Below are positions 38,354 to 47,268 of a stretch of DNA of 64,000 bases, piece by piece (the first letter of the stretch is position 1; each line of letters starts with the position of its first letter). A program made the position numbers and the translations under genes. The notes beneath the pieces are model-generated. The model made no database searches. It had not been told where the DNA came from and saw only the letters and a program-made list of their open reading frames with translations. Origin of the DNA: an uncultured Clostridium sp. (GTDB lineage: Bacteria; Bacillota; Clostridia; TANB77; CAG-508); contig USHX01000001.1 in the NCBI GenBank assembly GCA_900554565.1, positions 1 to 64,000 on the forward strand, given 5' to 3'.

Positions 38354-40087
38354 CTATTTTAGTCCCAATTCACTTTTTATCATTTGCCAAACATCATCAG
38401 ATTCCATATCCTTTTGCCAAGAGCCCACACCTGCTAGTTTATTTTCATTAACAAGAGAAACTTTTGCTTGTAAAGATTTAACATCTTCAATCCATATTTG
38501 TTTTTTATTAGTTCCATCAGAATATTCAACATAATATTGCTTTAATGTATCATCCCATTTTCTCTCAGTACCATCTGGTATAATTGAATCTAAATTTTTC
38601 ATTGCTACAGTATTTTTACCAGTTAATTGTCCATTTGAATTTGTTGTCCAAACTCTTGTATAATATGGAATTGCAAGTATTATTTTATTTGATTCAATTT
38701 CTTCTGTTTGTAAAAATTTATTTAAGCTTAATTTTACCCAGTCATATCCAGCATTTGTTCCTGGTTTTGTACTTGATATTCCATATTCATCATATGCCAT
38801 AAATACTATATAATCTGCAACATCTCCAATTACGTTTCTATCGAAGCATAATGACCAAGTTTCTCCACCATCTGGTGCTGTAACATCTACAGAAGTTACC
38901 ATTCCTATTTCTTTTAATCGTGGTGTTAATTCTATTATAAATCTTGAAAACATATTTTTATCTTCTTGCTTCATATTTTCAAAATCTATATTTACACCAT
39001 CAAGTTTGTATTCAACACATTTATTTACAATACTTTCAATTAGTTTTTGTCTTTTTTCATAGCTATTCATTATTTCAGATGTTATAGATAAGCTTGAGCT
39101 TGCTGCTTCCGCATTTTGAACCATTGGCCATATTTTGTACCCGTTATTGTGAGCCCATTCTATATAAGCTTTTCCTTTTTGACCAACATTTTCTTTTAAC
39201 TCTCCATCTGTGTCCAAATAGAAAAATGCTGGTGAAACAACATTAACTCCATCTATTGTTGTCCCTGATCTATCTGGTGCTGAACCATATTGAGAATAAT
39301 AGTCCCAAGTTAAATTTATTTTTCCAGATATTTGTTTTTCTTCTTCCATATTTTCACGTACAGTAAATTCATTTTCAATTTTTTTAGATTTTATATAACC
39401 TAATTTTCCATTTGCTGTTCTAATTTTTGTCCACCCTTTATCAGATGATACCACAATTACACAATCGCCTTTTTTTATTCTATCTACTGTTTTTGAAATA
39501 AAGTTTGTTGTTGATTTTACAGATACACTAGAATTTACTATTGCTCTTTTTTGCTCTCTATCTAATGAATCCATTGTTACCACTTTTGTGTCATCAATAT
39601 TTGCTATTTCAATATTATAAACATCTGACATTTCTGATATTGGTAGATATGTTACATTATCCTTTTTTATTGCGTGTGCATAAATGTTTTTGTTTGAACC
39701 ATTTATTTCTATTTCATTTTCTTCAAATCCTATTGTTGCAATTTTTTTCTCATATGTTGTAATAACTTTATTTATTTCTGTGTCTTCATATATGTGTTTA
39801 TCAAAAAAGTTTGCAATATCTGGTTCTGATAAATATATTGTTCCATTTTCAATTAATACATTATTTTTCAAATTTGATGTTACATTTTTATTATTTATAA
39901 CTAAATTTGTATTTTTATTTTTGTCTAAAATTATGAAATTATTTGCAATTAAAGCTATAATTCCAAGAACTATTATTATAACTATTGTTATAAATGTTTT
40001 TATAATACGTTTTTTCTTTTTTTCTATTTCTTCTGCTGTAAGCCTTCTCTTCGGTTCTTTTCTTGATATTCTTTTTCCTTTTTTCAT
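38354..40087 (-). CDS. Membrane-anchored glycoside hydrolase family 18 protein with SH3 domain
   Basis: A 577-residue protein. A basic cytoplasmic start (RISRKEPKRRLTAEEIEKKKKR) and one membrane segment (about residues 32-49) precede a copper-amine-oxidase-like stretch (NKNIYAHAIKKDNVTYLPISE). A bacterial SH3 domain follows (VIVVSSDKGWTKIRTANGKLGYIKS, about 205-235). The GH18 domain carries KLDGVNIDFENM, with the catalytic D-x-x-D-x-E, and DYIVFMAYDEYG. The layout matches spore-cortex and germination enzymes of the SleL/YaaH type, though a vegetative wall role is possible. AAAGGAG lies upstream. No in-frame CGG in the gene. Confidence 0.88.
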   Translation of the reverse strand: MKKGKRISRKEPKRRLTAEEIEKKKKRIIKTFITIVIIIVLGIIALIANNFIILDKNKNTNLVINNKNVTSNLKNNVLIENGTIYLSEPDIANFFDKHIYEDTEINKVITTYEKKIATIGFEENEIEINGSNKNIYAHAIKKDNVTYLPISEMSDVYNIEIANIDDTKVVTMDSLDREQKRAIVNSSVSVKSTTNFISKTVDRIKKGDCVIVVSSDKGWTKIRTANGKLGYIKSKKIENEFTVRENMEEEKQISGKINLTWDYYSQYGSAPDRSGTTIDGVNVVSPAFFYLDTDGELKENVGQKGKAYIEWAHNNGYKIWPMVQNAEAASSSLSITSEIMNSYEKRQKLIESIVNKCVEYKLDGVNIDFENMKQEDKNMFSRFIIELTPRLKEIGMVTSVDVTAPDGGETWSLCFDRNVIGDVADYIVFMAYDEYGISSTKPGTNAGYDWVKLSLNKFLQTEEIESNKIILAIPYYTRVWTTNSNGQLTGKNTVAMKNLDSIIPDGTERKWDDTLKQYYVEYSDGTNKKQIWIEDVKSLQAKVSLVNENKLAGVGSWQKDMESDDVWQMIKSELGLK

Positions 40088-40247
40088 TATATTTCAAAAC
40101 TCCTTTGTATTTTTTTTAAACTATATCATAAAAACCTAATTTCTAAAAGTCATTTAAGAAAATTTGTATAAAAAAATCAATATACAATTGTAATAACAGC
40201 TTACAAATAATTTAGCTTTTCATTACATTATATATTGATTTTATTTT

Positions 40248-42332
40248 CTATTTTAATATTCTAAGTGTATTTACAATTGTTATTAAAGTTGTTCCAACAT
40301 CTGCAAAAACTGCTTCCCACATGTCTGCAACTCCAAATAGGCTAAGTAATAATATTAAAATTTTAACTCCTATTGAGAACATTAAATTTTGTTTTATAAT
40401 TCTATTTGTTTGTTTAGAGATACTGATAGCTTCAACTATTTTTTCTAATTCATCTGTCATTATAACCATGTCAGATGCTTCAATTGCTGAACTTGAACCA
40501 ATTCCGCCCATTGATATTCCTATATCACTTCTAGCTAAAACTGGGCTATCATTTATTCCATCTCCAACGTATGCAACTTTTTTGCTTGTTTTGTTTGAAT
40601 TTAACACTTTTTCTAGTTCACTGTATTTGTCTTGTGGTAACATTTCAGATTTTACTTCATCTATTTTTACATCATTTGCTATAACTTCTGCTATTTCTTT
40701 TTTATCACCTGTGAACATTTTTGTTTTTATTCCATATTGTTTTAATTTTTGAATTGTTGTTTTTGCATCTTTTTTAATTTCATCGGTGATTAAAATACTT
40801 GCTAATACTTCATTGGCTATTTTTAAGTACAATGTTGTTCCATATTCTGCTTTTGCTTGCTCTTTGTATTCTACAAAATTTGCATTTCCAATTAGCACTT
40901 GTTTTCCATCATATTTATATTTCAATCCTTTACCAGATACTTCTTCAAATTCTTGAACCTTGCTTGTATCAGGTTTTCCATTTACTTCTTTTAATATTGA
41001 TTTTGCAATTGGGTGGTTTGAAAAGCTTTCTCCCATTGCAAAGTAATTCATTATTTCTTCTTTGCTATATTCATTATTTAAAATATTGATTTTGCTTACT
41101 TTAAAGTTTCCTGTTGTTATTGTTCCTGTTTTGTCAAAGATTATTTGTGAAATGTCTTTTATTCCATCTAAATAGTCGCTTCCTTTTATTAGAATTCCTC
41201 TTTTAGAAGCTTTACCTATTCCACTAAAATAGCTAAGAGGTACTGATATTGCTATTGAACATGGGCAAGATATTACTAAGAATATTAATGCTTTGTATAT
41301 ACTTTCCATGTATGTTGTACCTTTTACAACTAAAGGCATAAACACTGCTACTAGTAATGCTAAACCTAATACTATTGGTGTATATATTTTAGCTGCTTTT
41401 GCAACAAATGTTTCTGTTTTTGCTTTTTTATCTGTTGCATTTTCAACTAAATTAAGTATTTGGCTAACTGTACTGTTTTCATATGTTTTAGTTGTTTGAA
41501 CTTCTAGTATTCCTTGTACATTTATTCCTCCAGATAATACTTTTGAGTTTTCTTTTACTTTTATTAATTTGCTTTCTCCTGTTAATGCTGAGTTGTCTAT
41601 TTCTGCTTCTCCACTTTTTACAATTCCATCTAATGGTATTTTTTCTCCTGTTTTAACTAAAATTGTGTTTCCAATTTCTACTTCTTCTGGAGAAACTTGT
41701 TTTGTTTCTTCACCTATCTTTAGATTAGCATATTCTGGTTTTATATTCATAAGATCTGATATTGATTTACGAGTTTTTCCTATAGCTTTTGCTTCTAAGA
41801 TTTTTCCTATCTCATATAAAGCAATAACCATTACCCCTTCCATCATTTTTCCTACTAAGCAAGCACCTATTACTGAAACTGTTATTAGAGTATTTTCATC
41901 TAATACTTTATTTTTAAATACTTGCTTCCAGCCTTTTATTGCTGTTTTATATAGTAATATAGTTACTGATACTATTGTAAATATTGTCATTGCTAAATTT
42001 CCTAAATTTAAGTACATTCCTAAGAAATATATAGCTACTCCAATTATTAATCTGTATATATCACTGTTATTTCTTGTGTTTTCTTCGTGTTCATGCCCCT
42101 CTCCAGTTTTGTTTTCATATACTAATACATCTGGTTCTAAAGATTGAACTATTTTTGTTATTTCCTCTTTTGGTTCTTTTTTGTCTGTTTTGAATGATAA
42201 TTTTGATGTTGAAAAATTTACTGTTACATCATTATACCCTTCTGTTTGAGCAATTTTGTCCTCTATTTTTTTTGCACAATTTGCGCAGTCTAATCCTTCT
42301 AAGGTATATCTATAATTCTTCAATATGTTCAC
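40248..42332 (-). CDS. cadA: Heavy-metal P1B-type ATPase (Zn/Cd/Pb export type)
   Basis: A 694-residue pump that expels divalent heavy metals using ATP. The N-terminal HMA domain has GLDCANCAKKIE (cysteines 16 and 19). A His/Glu-rich patch (GEGHEHEEN, about 86-94) may bind metal. The ion channel motif is SCPCSIAISVPLSYFSG. The phosphorylation motif DKTGTITTGNF, the HP motif SNHPIAKSIL, and KVAYVGDGINDSPVLARSDIGISMG all follow. It sits directly downstream of an ArsR-type repressor; the two genes overlap by 23 bases, so they form one metal-responsive operon. Which metal is inferred from the CPC motif only. Confidence 0.92.
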   Translation of the reverse strand: MNILKNYRYTLEGLDCANCAKKIEDKIAQTEGYNDVTVNFSTSKLSFKTDKKEPKEEITKIVQSLEPDVLVYENKTGEGHEHEENTRNNSDIYRLIIGVAIYFLGMYLNLGNLAMTIFTIVSVTILLYKTAIKGWKQVFKNKVLDENTLITVSVIGACLVGKMMEGVMVIALYEIGKILEAKAIGKTRKSISDLMNIKPEYANLKIGEETKQVSPEEVEIGNTILVKTGEKIPLDGIVKSGEAEIDNSALTGESKLIKVKENSKVLSGGINVQGILEVQTTKTYENSTVSQILNLVENATDKKAKTETFVAKAAKIYTPIVLGLALLVAVFMPLVVKGTTYMESIYKALIFLVISCPCSIAISVPLSYFSGIGKASKRGILIKGSDYLDGIKDISQIIFDKTGTITTGNFKVSKINILNNEYSKEEIMNYFAMGESFSNHPIAKSILKEVNGKPDTSKVQEFEEVSGKGLKYKYDGKQVLIGNANFVEYKEQAKAEYGTTLYLKIANEVLASILITDEIKKDAKTTIQKLKQYGIKTKMFTGDKKEIAEVIANDVKIDEVKSEMLPQDKYSELEKVLNSNKTSKKVAYVGDGINDSPVLARSDIGISMGGIGSSSAIEASDMVIMTDELEKIVEAISISKQTNRIIKQNLMFSIGVKILILLLSLFGVADMWEAVFADVGTTLITIVNTLRILK

Positions 42333-42663
42333 GACCTTTCTTTACTATTTGTGATATATGTTCATCATCTAAGCTATAATAAACTACTTTTCCTTCTTTT
42401 CTAAATTTTACTAGTTTTGATTGTTTTAAAATTCTTAGTTGATGTGATATTGCTGATTGTGTTGTTTGTACTATATTTGCCATGTCACATACACATAGTT
42501 CGTTTTCCATTAAAGCAAAAATTATTTTCATTCTTGTTGAATCTGCAAAAACTTTAAATAATTCTGCTAAGTCATATATTAAGCCATCTTCTGGCATTTT
42601 TTGTTTTACATCCTTTACTGTTTCTTTATGAATTACAGTATTTTCGCACATTCCTTCTTCCAT
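42310..42663 (-). CDS. ArsR/SmtB-family metal-responsive repressor (CadC-like)
   Basis: A 117-residue winged-helix repressor. The metal site on helix 3 reads ENELCVCDMANIV, the ELCVCD box of CadC/ArsR sensors, and the recognition helix is TTQSAISHQLRILKQSKLVK. The wing is RKEGKVVYYSLDDEHI. It would release DNA on binding Cd, Pb or Zn. An operator-like dyad lies just upstream of the start at 42681-42702. The ATG at 42663 is chosen because AAAGGAG lies seven bases upstream. Its stop overlaps the start of the pump gene, which it should control together with itself. Confidence 0.9.
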   Translation of the reverse strand: MEEGMCENTVIHKETVKDVKQKMPEDGLIYDLAELFKVFADSTRMKIIFALMENELCVCDMANIVQTTQSAISHQLRILKQSKLVKFRKEGKVVYYSLDDEHISQIVKKGREHIEEL

Positions 42664-42680
42664 GTATTTTCTCCTTTCTT

Positions 42681-42702
42681 CATATGAATGATTGTTCACA
42701 TG
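42681..42702. promoter_or_regulatory. Putative ArsR/SmtB operator
   Basis: Imperfect palindrome CATATGAA-TGAT-TGTTCACATG, of the 12-2-12 style bound by this family, directly upstream of the repressor-pump operon. Confidence 0.6.
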
Positions 42703-43328
42703 TTTATATTATGCTTATCTTTTTATTTTGTCAATACTTTTTTAAAAAGTTTTTTATCTATTTTTTGAATCTGTGTAATTGGCTTTATTTCTAGCTTTTT
42801 GATATTAAGCTAATGTTTTAAGCTAAAAAAATAAGCCCTTTTACTAAGCTTATAGTAAAAGAACTCCTTCTTTTATTTAATTCATATTTTCATTGCATTT
42901 ACGCAAAATTAATAATATTCAAAAGTGACCAGTAATTATAATTCTCGATTTATATTATATTATTTTCTTAATGCTTTTATGAAGTGTGTTTATACAATAT
43001 AACATATCCCCTATATTTGTTATTTTCTTTTATTAGTTTGTTGTGATCTTTTTACTTATTATTCCCCCAAATAATAAGTTTTTTACTAGCCTTTTTGATA
43101 TTATAATTTTACGCAAATTGTTTTCTTGAGTTTGAACTAGAATATTATTCTTGGTTCAATTTTAAAGATTATTATTTATTAATCTTTAATTCTACAAAAG
43201 AAAACAGTTAGTATTTTATCATATTTCATTATGTTATGTCAAGTTTTTTCAACAAAAAACTCTCCCTAATACAAATAGTTTTAGCCTTGTATTTGCAATA
43301 TAGTGTCTTTGGTTGTATAATAAGAGCT
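42703..43328. other. Long AT-rich intergenic region with orphan terminator
   Basis: About 625 bases without a protein gene. It holds a hairpin CTTTTACTA / TAGTAAAAG near 42838-42862, an orphan plus-strand terminator at 43054-43086, and a second dyad TAAAGATTA / TAATCTTTA near 43166. No clear ORF with a ribosome site is visible. It could contain a small RNA ending at 43086. Confidence 0.45.
43054..43086 (+). terminator. Orphan intrinsic terminator
   Basis: Perfect ten-base stem ACTTATTATT / AATAATAAGT with a six-base loop, then six T. No gene ends just upstream. Confidence 0.6.
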
Positions 43329-44336
43329 ATGGAAACTTATATAAATTTAAAAGAAAAAATTGAAGAAGAAAAATTTAAAAATATTGGAAAAGAAATAAAA
43401 AATGGAAAACTTGTAATATTTCCAACAGAAACTGTTTATGGAATAGGCACAAATGGCTTAAATCCGGAAGCTGTTAAAAAAGTCTTTGCAGCTAAAGGAA
43501 GAAACTTTAAAAATCCTATAAATTTACTTGTAGGAAGTATTGATATGGTTAGAAAATTAGCTAAAGATATTTCACCACTTGAATACAAACTTATGGAAGC
43601 CTTTTTTCCAGGTCCATTTACACTTATTCTAAAAAAGCAAGATATTGTACCTAATATAGTAACTGGAAATTCAGATACTGTTGGTGTACGTATGTCAAAT
43701 AACATTATTGTCCAAAAGTTAATTGAATATGCTGGAGTTCCCATTGCTGCACCAAGTGCAAATATTTCTGGGGAATTAAGTGGTACTAGGTCTGAAGATA
43801 TTTTTAATGACTTTGAAAATAAAGTTGACTATATTATTGATGGTGGTCAAAGTGACTTAGGAATAGAATCAACTATAGTAAAAGTCATTGATGGAATTCC
43901 TCATATTCTAAGGCCTGGTAGTATTACTCCTGAGCAAATAAAATCAATTGCAGGAGATGTAATTATAGAAAATAAAAATCTACCTAGTAGCAATTTGAAA
44001 CATTATCAAATAAATTCTAAAGCTTTATTAGTTTATGGGAAAGATATGTTAAAAGTAGCTTCCAAAATCAAAGAAATTTCTCTAAAATATGCTTTTCCAG
44101 TAATTATAACTTATAGCGAAAATAGTTCTAATTATAAAGGTTCAAATATTATTGAACTTGGTTCTAAATACAATTTAGAAGAAATATCTAAAAACATGTT
44201 TAATAAAATAAGACAAGCTGAACTTTTAAATCCTGATATTATTATAATAGAAGGTATTGAAAAAAATGGAATTGGTCTTGCTATAATGAATAGATTATTA
44301 AATATTTGTAATAATAATTTTATACTAGTAAAATAA
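43329..44336 (+). CDS. Threonylcarbamoyl-AMP synthase, Sua5 type
   Basis: It makes the L-threonylcarbamoyl-AMP used for the t6A base at position 37 of ANN-reading tRNAs. It is 335 residues with both domains. The YrdC catalytic part carries KLVIFPTETVYGIGTNG, AAKGRNFKNPINLLV, FFPGPFTLIL, GVRMSNN and PIAAPSANISGELSGT, then ESTIVKVIDGIPHILRPGSI. The C-terminal Sua5 domain runs from about 225 to the end. The ATG at 43329 is preferred over an upstream in-frame start because a short AAGAG site precedes it and conserved sequence begins soon after. It is closed by a bidirectional terminator. Confidence 0.93.
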   Translation: METYINLKEKIEEEKFKNIGKEIKNGKLVIFPTETVYGIGTNGLNPEAVKKVFAAKGRNFKNPINLLVGSIDMVRKLAKDISPLEYKLMEAFFPGPFTLILKKQDIVPNIVTGNSDTVGVRMSNNIIVQKLIEYAGVPIAAPSANISGELSGTRSEDIFNDFENKVDYIIDGGQSDLGIESTIVKVIDGIPHILRPGSITPEQIKSIAGDVIIENKNLPSSNLKHYQINSKALLVYGKDMLKVASKIKEISLKYAFPVIITYSENSSNYKGSNIIELGSKYNLEEISKNMFNKIRQAELLNPDIIIIEGIEKNGIGLAIMNRLLNICNNNFILVK

Positions 44337-44367
44337 AAAAGCCTGGATTTCCAGACTTTTTATTTTT
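44337..44367. terminator. Bidirectional terminator
   Basis: Stem AAAAAGCCTGG / CCAGACTTTTT with T-runs on both strands, between the Sua5 gene and the GGDEF gene. Confidence 0.75.
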
Positions 44368-44371
44368 CACA

Positions 44372-45490
44372 CTACCCCTTTTTTCTGTCTTGTTTTGTTT
44401 TTTGTTTATATACATACATTTGCTTATCAGCAATCTCCTGTATGTCACATATAGCATATTTCTCCTTCTCACCTGGATTATATCTAGCACTTCCATATGA
44501 TATGTATGGAAACTCTTGAAATTTCTTTCTTTCCTCAATAAATGAGTTTATTAATTCATTTTTCAAAGATTCTTCATTAAATTTATCTACATCTTTTTCT
44601 ATAATTACTGCAAATTCATCTCCACCAATTCGATAACATCTACCATAGCTTTGATATTTTTCTTTTACTCTTTGACCTACTATCTTTAAAATTTTATCAC
44701 CATATGTATGTCCAAAAGTATCATTAATGTATTTAAATTCATCAACATCAAAAACAATAAGAAGAAAAACTTTATCTTTCAATCTCTCTATATAATTGTA
44801 ATAGCTATTTTGATTTAACAAAGTTGTTAAATCATCTCTTGCCCGAATAAGCTCATTATAATAAATATAGACAAATGTAGATGCTATGGCTATTGTAAGC
44901 CAGCAGCTCTTTACATTTTCATTTGTTAATTGAATAGATACTCCAAAAACAATGAAAATTATTAGTGCTGCAACAATTATTTTGTTTTCATCTTGAAAAC
45001 TTTTACTGAAGTTTATCAAATTTGCAAACATGTACAATGTACATATTACAAAGGTTAAGATATATACTTGATAAAAAATTTTATGATAACTCGACATTGG
45101 ATCTTTCATTAAATAGAAAAATTCAATTAGCATACATGTCTCTTCAATTATCAAATATGTCTTTAGTGTTTTATAGAAAATATTGTCTTTTTGTTCTACT
45201 TCAAATAGTGTTTTTGAAGTTATAACTGGCATTATTGGTATTATAGCATATCTTGCAAACTTAGATACTGAACGAATTAAAATATTTAACTCATTAATAT
45301 CCAGCTTTATGCCACTTTCTAACGATACCACTACATATTCGCATGATGCTCCTAATATTATTAGAATATATGTAATAATAAGACCTAGCCGTGCTTTCAT
45401 TCCTAAATTTCTATTTAAAAATACCACTGTTATTAGTAATAACGATGTAGAAACTGTTAAAAAATATATTACATGATAATAAAAGTCCAT
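44372..45490 (-). CDS. Membrane GGDEF diguanylate cyclase (CGG used as sense codon)
   Basis: A 372-residue protein. The N-terminal half has seven or so membrane segments and acts as a sensor. The C-terminal GGDEF domain has DDLTTLLNQNSYYNYI, LLIVFDVDEFKYINDTFGHTYGD and CYRIGGDEFAVII, the intact active site for c-di-GMP synthesis. AGGAGG lies nine bases before the ATG at 45490. Two CGG codons are in frame (34 at 45391, 216 at 44845), followed by C and G. Both are read through in frame 0 as sense, since shifting would destroy both the membrane and catalytic parts. No EAL domain. The signal sensed is unknown. Confidence 0.9.
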   Translation of the reverse strand: MDFYYHVIYFLTVSTSLLLITVVFLNRNLGMKARLGLIITYILIILGASCEYVVVSLESGIKLDINELNILIRSVSKFARYAIIPIMPVITSKTLFEVEQKDNIFYKTLKTYLIIEETCMLIEFFYLMKDPMSSYHKIFYQVYILTFVICTLYMFANLINFSKSFQDENKIIVAALIIFIVFGVSIQLTNENVKSCWLTIAIASTFVYIYYNELIRARDDLTTLLNQNSYYNYIERLKDKVFLLIVFDVDEFKYINDTFGHTYGDKILKIVGQRVKEKYQSYGRCYRIGGDEFAVIIEKDVDKFNEESLKNELINSFIEERKKFQEFPYISYGSARYNPGEKEKYAICDIQEIADKQMYVYKQKTKQDRKKG

Positions 45491-45708
45491 TTTATACTGC
45501 CTCCTCAAAATTAAAATGTTCATATATTTTAAACAAAACAATTATCTATACACTTGAATTAAGCGTAGTTTGTGTGAATTTTCTATTAAGCTTTTGCTTA
45601 ATGGCTAATATTATATCACTTCGCACTGTTTATTTCAATGTTTTATGTCTCATTTTTTACAAATCTTATTTCTTCGTTTATATAATTATTAAAAATTTTA
45701 CAAAAAAG

Positions 45709-45764
45709 AAAAATATTAGTTTTTCAAAGGTAAAAATCTACCTTCTTCATTAACTAATATTTTT
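45709..45764 (-). terminator. Terminator of the yihY gene
   Basis: Stem AAATATTAGT / ACTAATATTT around a long loop, T-rich on the minus strand. It includes the last codons. Confidence 0.5.
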
Positions 45765-46582
45765 TACTATTTATTAATTTATTAAATTCTGCACCAAGAA
45801 AAACTGTATAAAAGCATGCATATGTCCACATCATAATTAACATTAAAGTTGTTAAACTTCCATATGTTAAAGAGAAACCTTTAAAAATATATAAGTATTT
45901 TGAGAATATATATGATACAACATTAAGTGATATAGCTCCAAAAATTGCTCCATATATTTGACTTCTAAAAGTTACTCTCCTTCTTGGCATATATTTGTAT
46001 AATAACAAAAATATTATAAATGTTGTAAACACAAATCCTGCATCTGTTAAAACTCTAGATAATAAATTGTAATTTTCTATTTCGCCAAAATTATTTTGTA
46101 ACATTTCTCTTAAGCTATTTCCAAACACTAAAAGAACTAGCCCTGCTACAATTAAAAATATAAATAATATGGTTTCAAAAAATGTTCTAAGTCTTAAAAA
46201 TAAATCCGAATACTTTTTGTCATCATTAGTTTTATATACTGTTCTTAAGCCCTTGTTCAACGCAAATAACCCTTTTCCCGCAGACCATATTACAAATATT
46301 ATTGATATTGATACTGTCCCTATTGACTTTGAATATACTTCTTGTACAATTCCTAATACCATTTCGCTCATACTTTCTGGAATAATTTTTGAAATTATAT
46401 CAAATAAATTTTGTGGCGCTAAACCTGTATATTGTATTAATGTTATTAGTAATATTATGAATGGTATAAAAGATAAAATTGTATAATATGAACATTGGGC
46501 TGAAGATTCACTTACATGATCTTCTTTCATGTTTTCAAATAATTTTCCTAATATTGCATACCCGCTTTTTCAAATATGTCAT
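45754..46582 (-). CDS. YihY/BrkB-family membrane protein (CGG +1 shift at the N-terminus)
   Basis: A 275-residue polytopic membrane protein (six segments) of the YihY/UPF0761 family. DHVSESSAQCSYYTILSFIPFIILL and TVYKTNDDKKYSDLFLRLRTFFETI are typical, as is the closing LTTLMLIMMWTYACFYTVFLGAEFN. The ORF from an internal ATG lacks a ribosome site and starts too late. The start at 46582 follows an AAAGGG site and begins MTYLKK, then in-frame CGG at 46564. Skipping the C joins GYAILGKLFENMKED, the usual amphipathic lead-in. So the shift lies only six codons from the start. Role unknown; the family is often annotated as a putative ribonuclease BN, wrongly. Confidence 0.8.
46561..46564 (-). other. 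CGG +1 recoding site, yihY
   Basis: AAA AAG CGG G after residue 6. Frame 0 ends nine codons later. The shifted frame enters the conserved YihY lead-in. Confidence 0.75.
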
Positions 46583-46609
46583 TTTTCTACCCTTTCTAAT
46601 AAATTTATT

Positions 46610-46759
46610 TTAAAAAGAAACTACTAATAACATTTTGGATCTTTCTTCTCCATAAACACTATGTGGTATGTTTTTTGGCATTATTATTGTTTGTCCTTCT
46701 TGATATTCCACTAAATTTTTTAATTCTAAAACTTTTTCTTTTTCTATGTTTTTATACAT
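46610..46759 (-). CDS. Small cupin-like protein
   Basis: A 49-residue ORF beginning MYKNIEKEKVLELKNLV, then EYQEGQTIIMPKNIPHSVYGEERSKMLLVVSF. The second part has the shape of cupin motif 2 (P-x-x-x-x-H near a closing strand), much shorter than ordinary cupins. AAGGAGAGG lies six bases before the ATG. It lies upstream of the yihY gene, whose start follows 27 bases later, so the two are cotranscribed. It may be a truncated cupin or a real mini-cupin. Confidence 0.6.
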   Translation of the reverse strand: MYKNIEKEKVLELKNLVEYQEGQTIIMPKNIPHSVYGEERSKMLLVVSF

Positions 46760-46864
46760 ATTTATCCTCTCCTTGTATATGCTACTATTCTACAATATTA
46801 TTTTGTTTTTGTCTATCTTTTTGATGAGATATTCCCTAGTATAGTTTACCAAATATTTTACTTT

Positions 46865-47116
46865 TTATAATTCATATATATTGGCTTTTAATATTATTTT
46901 TTGTATTTTTGTTTTCTCTTTTAGCGATATTTCCCATAAACTCCCCACTATACTTCTTTTTATTTTATATTCCTTTTTTGGTTTTCCAATTAGTTTGTTT
47001 AATTGTTTTTGTAGATTTACTTTGTTAGTATATATGGATATAATATCTTCATTATATAAAACATTTATTGTTGTTTCTGTTTCTGATTTTAATGGTTCTT
47101 TATATATTTTTTGCAT
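46865..47116 (-). CDS. Hypothetical small protein
   Basis: An 83-residue, lysine-rich soluble protein (MQKIYKEPLKSETETTINVLYNEDIISIYTNK, then KIGKPKKEYKIKR-type basic stretch). AAAGGGG lies seven bases upstream of the ATG. Its composition (Lys, Glu, Ile, Asn) matches neighbouring genes. It has no family I recognise and may be a small DNA- or RNA-binding protein. Confidence 0.45.
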   Translation of the reverse strand: MQKIYKEPLKSETETTINVLYNEDIISIYTNKVNLQKQLNKLIGKPKKEYKIKRSIVGSLWEISLKEKTKIQKIILKANIYEL

Positions 47117-47236
47117 AACATTCCCCTTTATATTTTTTGAATTTTTTGTCTTTTGTGAATGCTATTTTCTGCTACAGTATATCATAAAATCAGCTAAAAG
47201 TATAGTATTTTAGGTACATACCTATATAAAAAAAAT

Positions 47237-47268
47237 TGGAGCATACTTAAACTGTAGCTCCATTTTCT
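47237..47268 (-). terminator. Terminator of the cotJ operon
   Basis: Stem TGGAGC / GCTCCA with a T-rich tail directly downstream of cotJC. Confidence 0.65.

Noticed and set aside
40248..42663. Metal operon as a mobile or resistance island
   Set aside because: No flanking repeats, transposase or base-composition change; codon use matches the neighbours.
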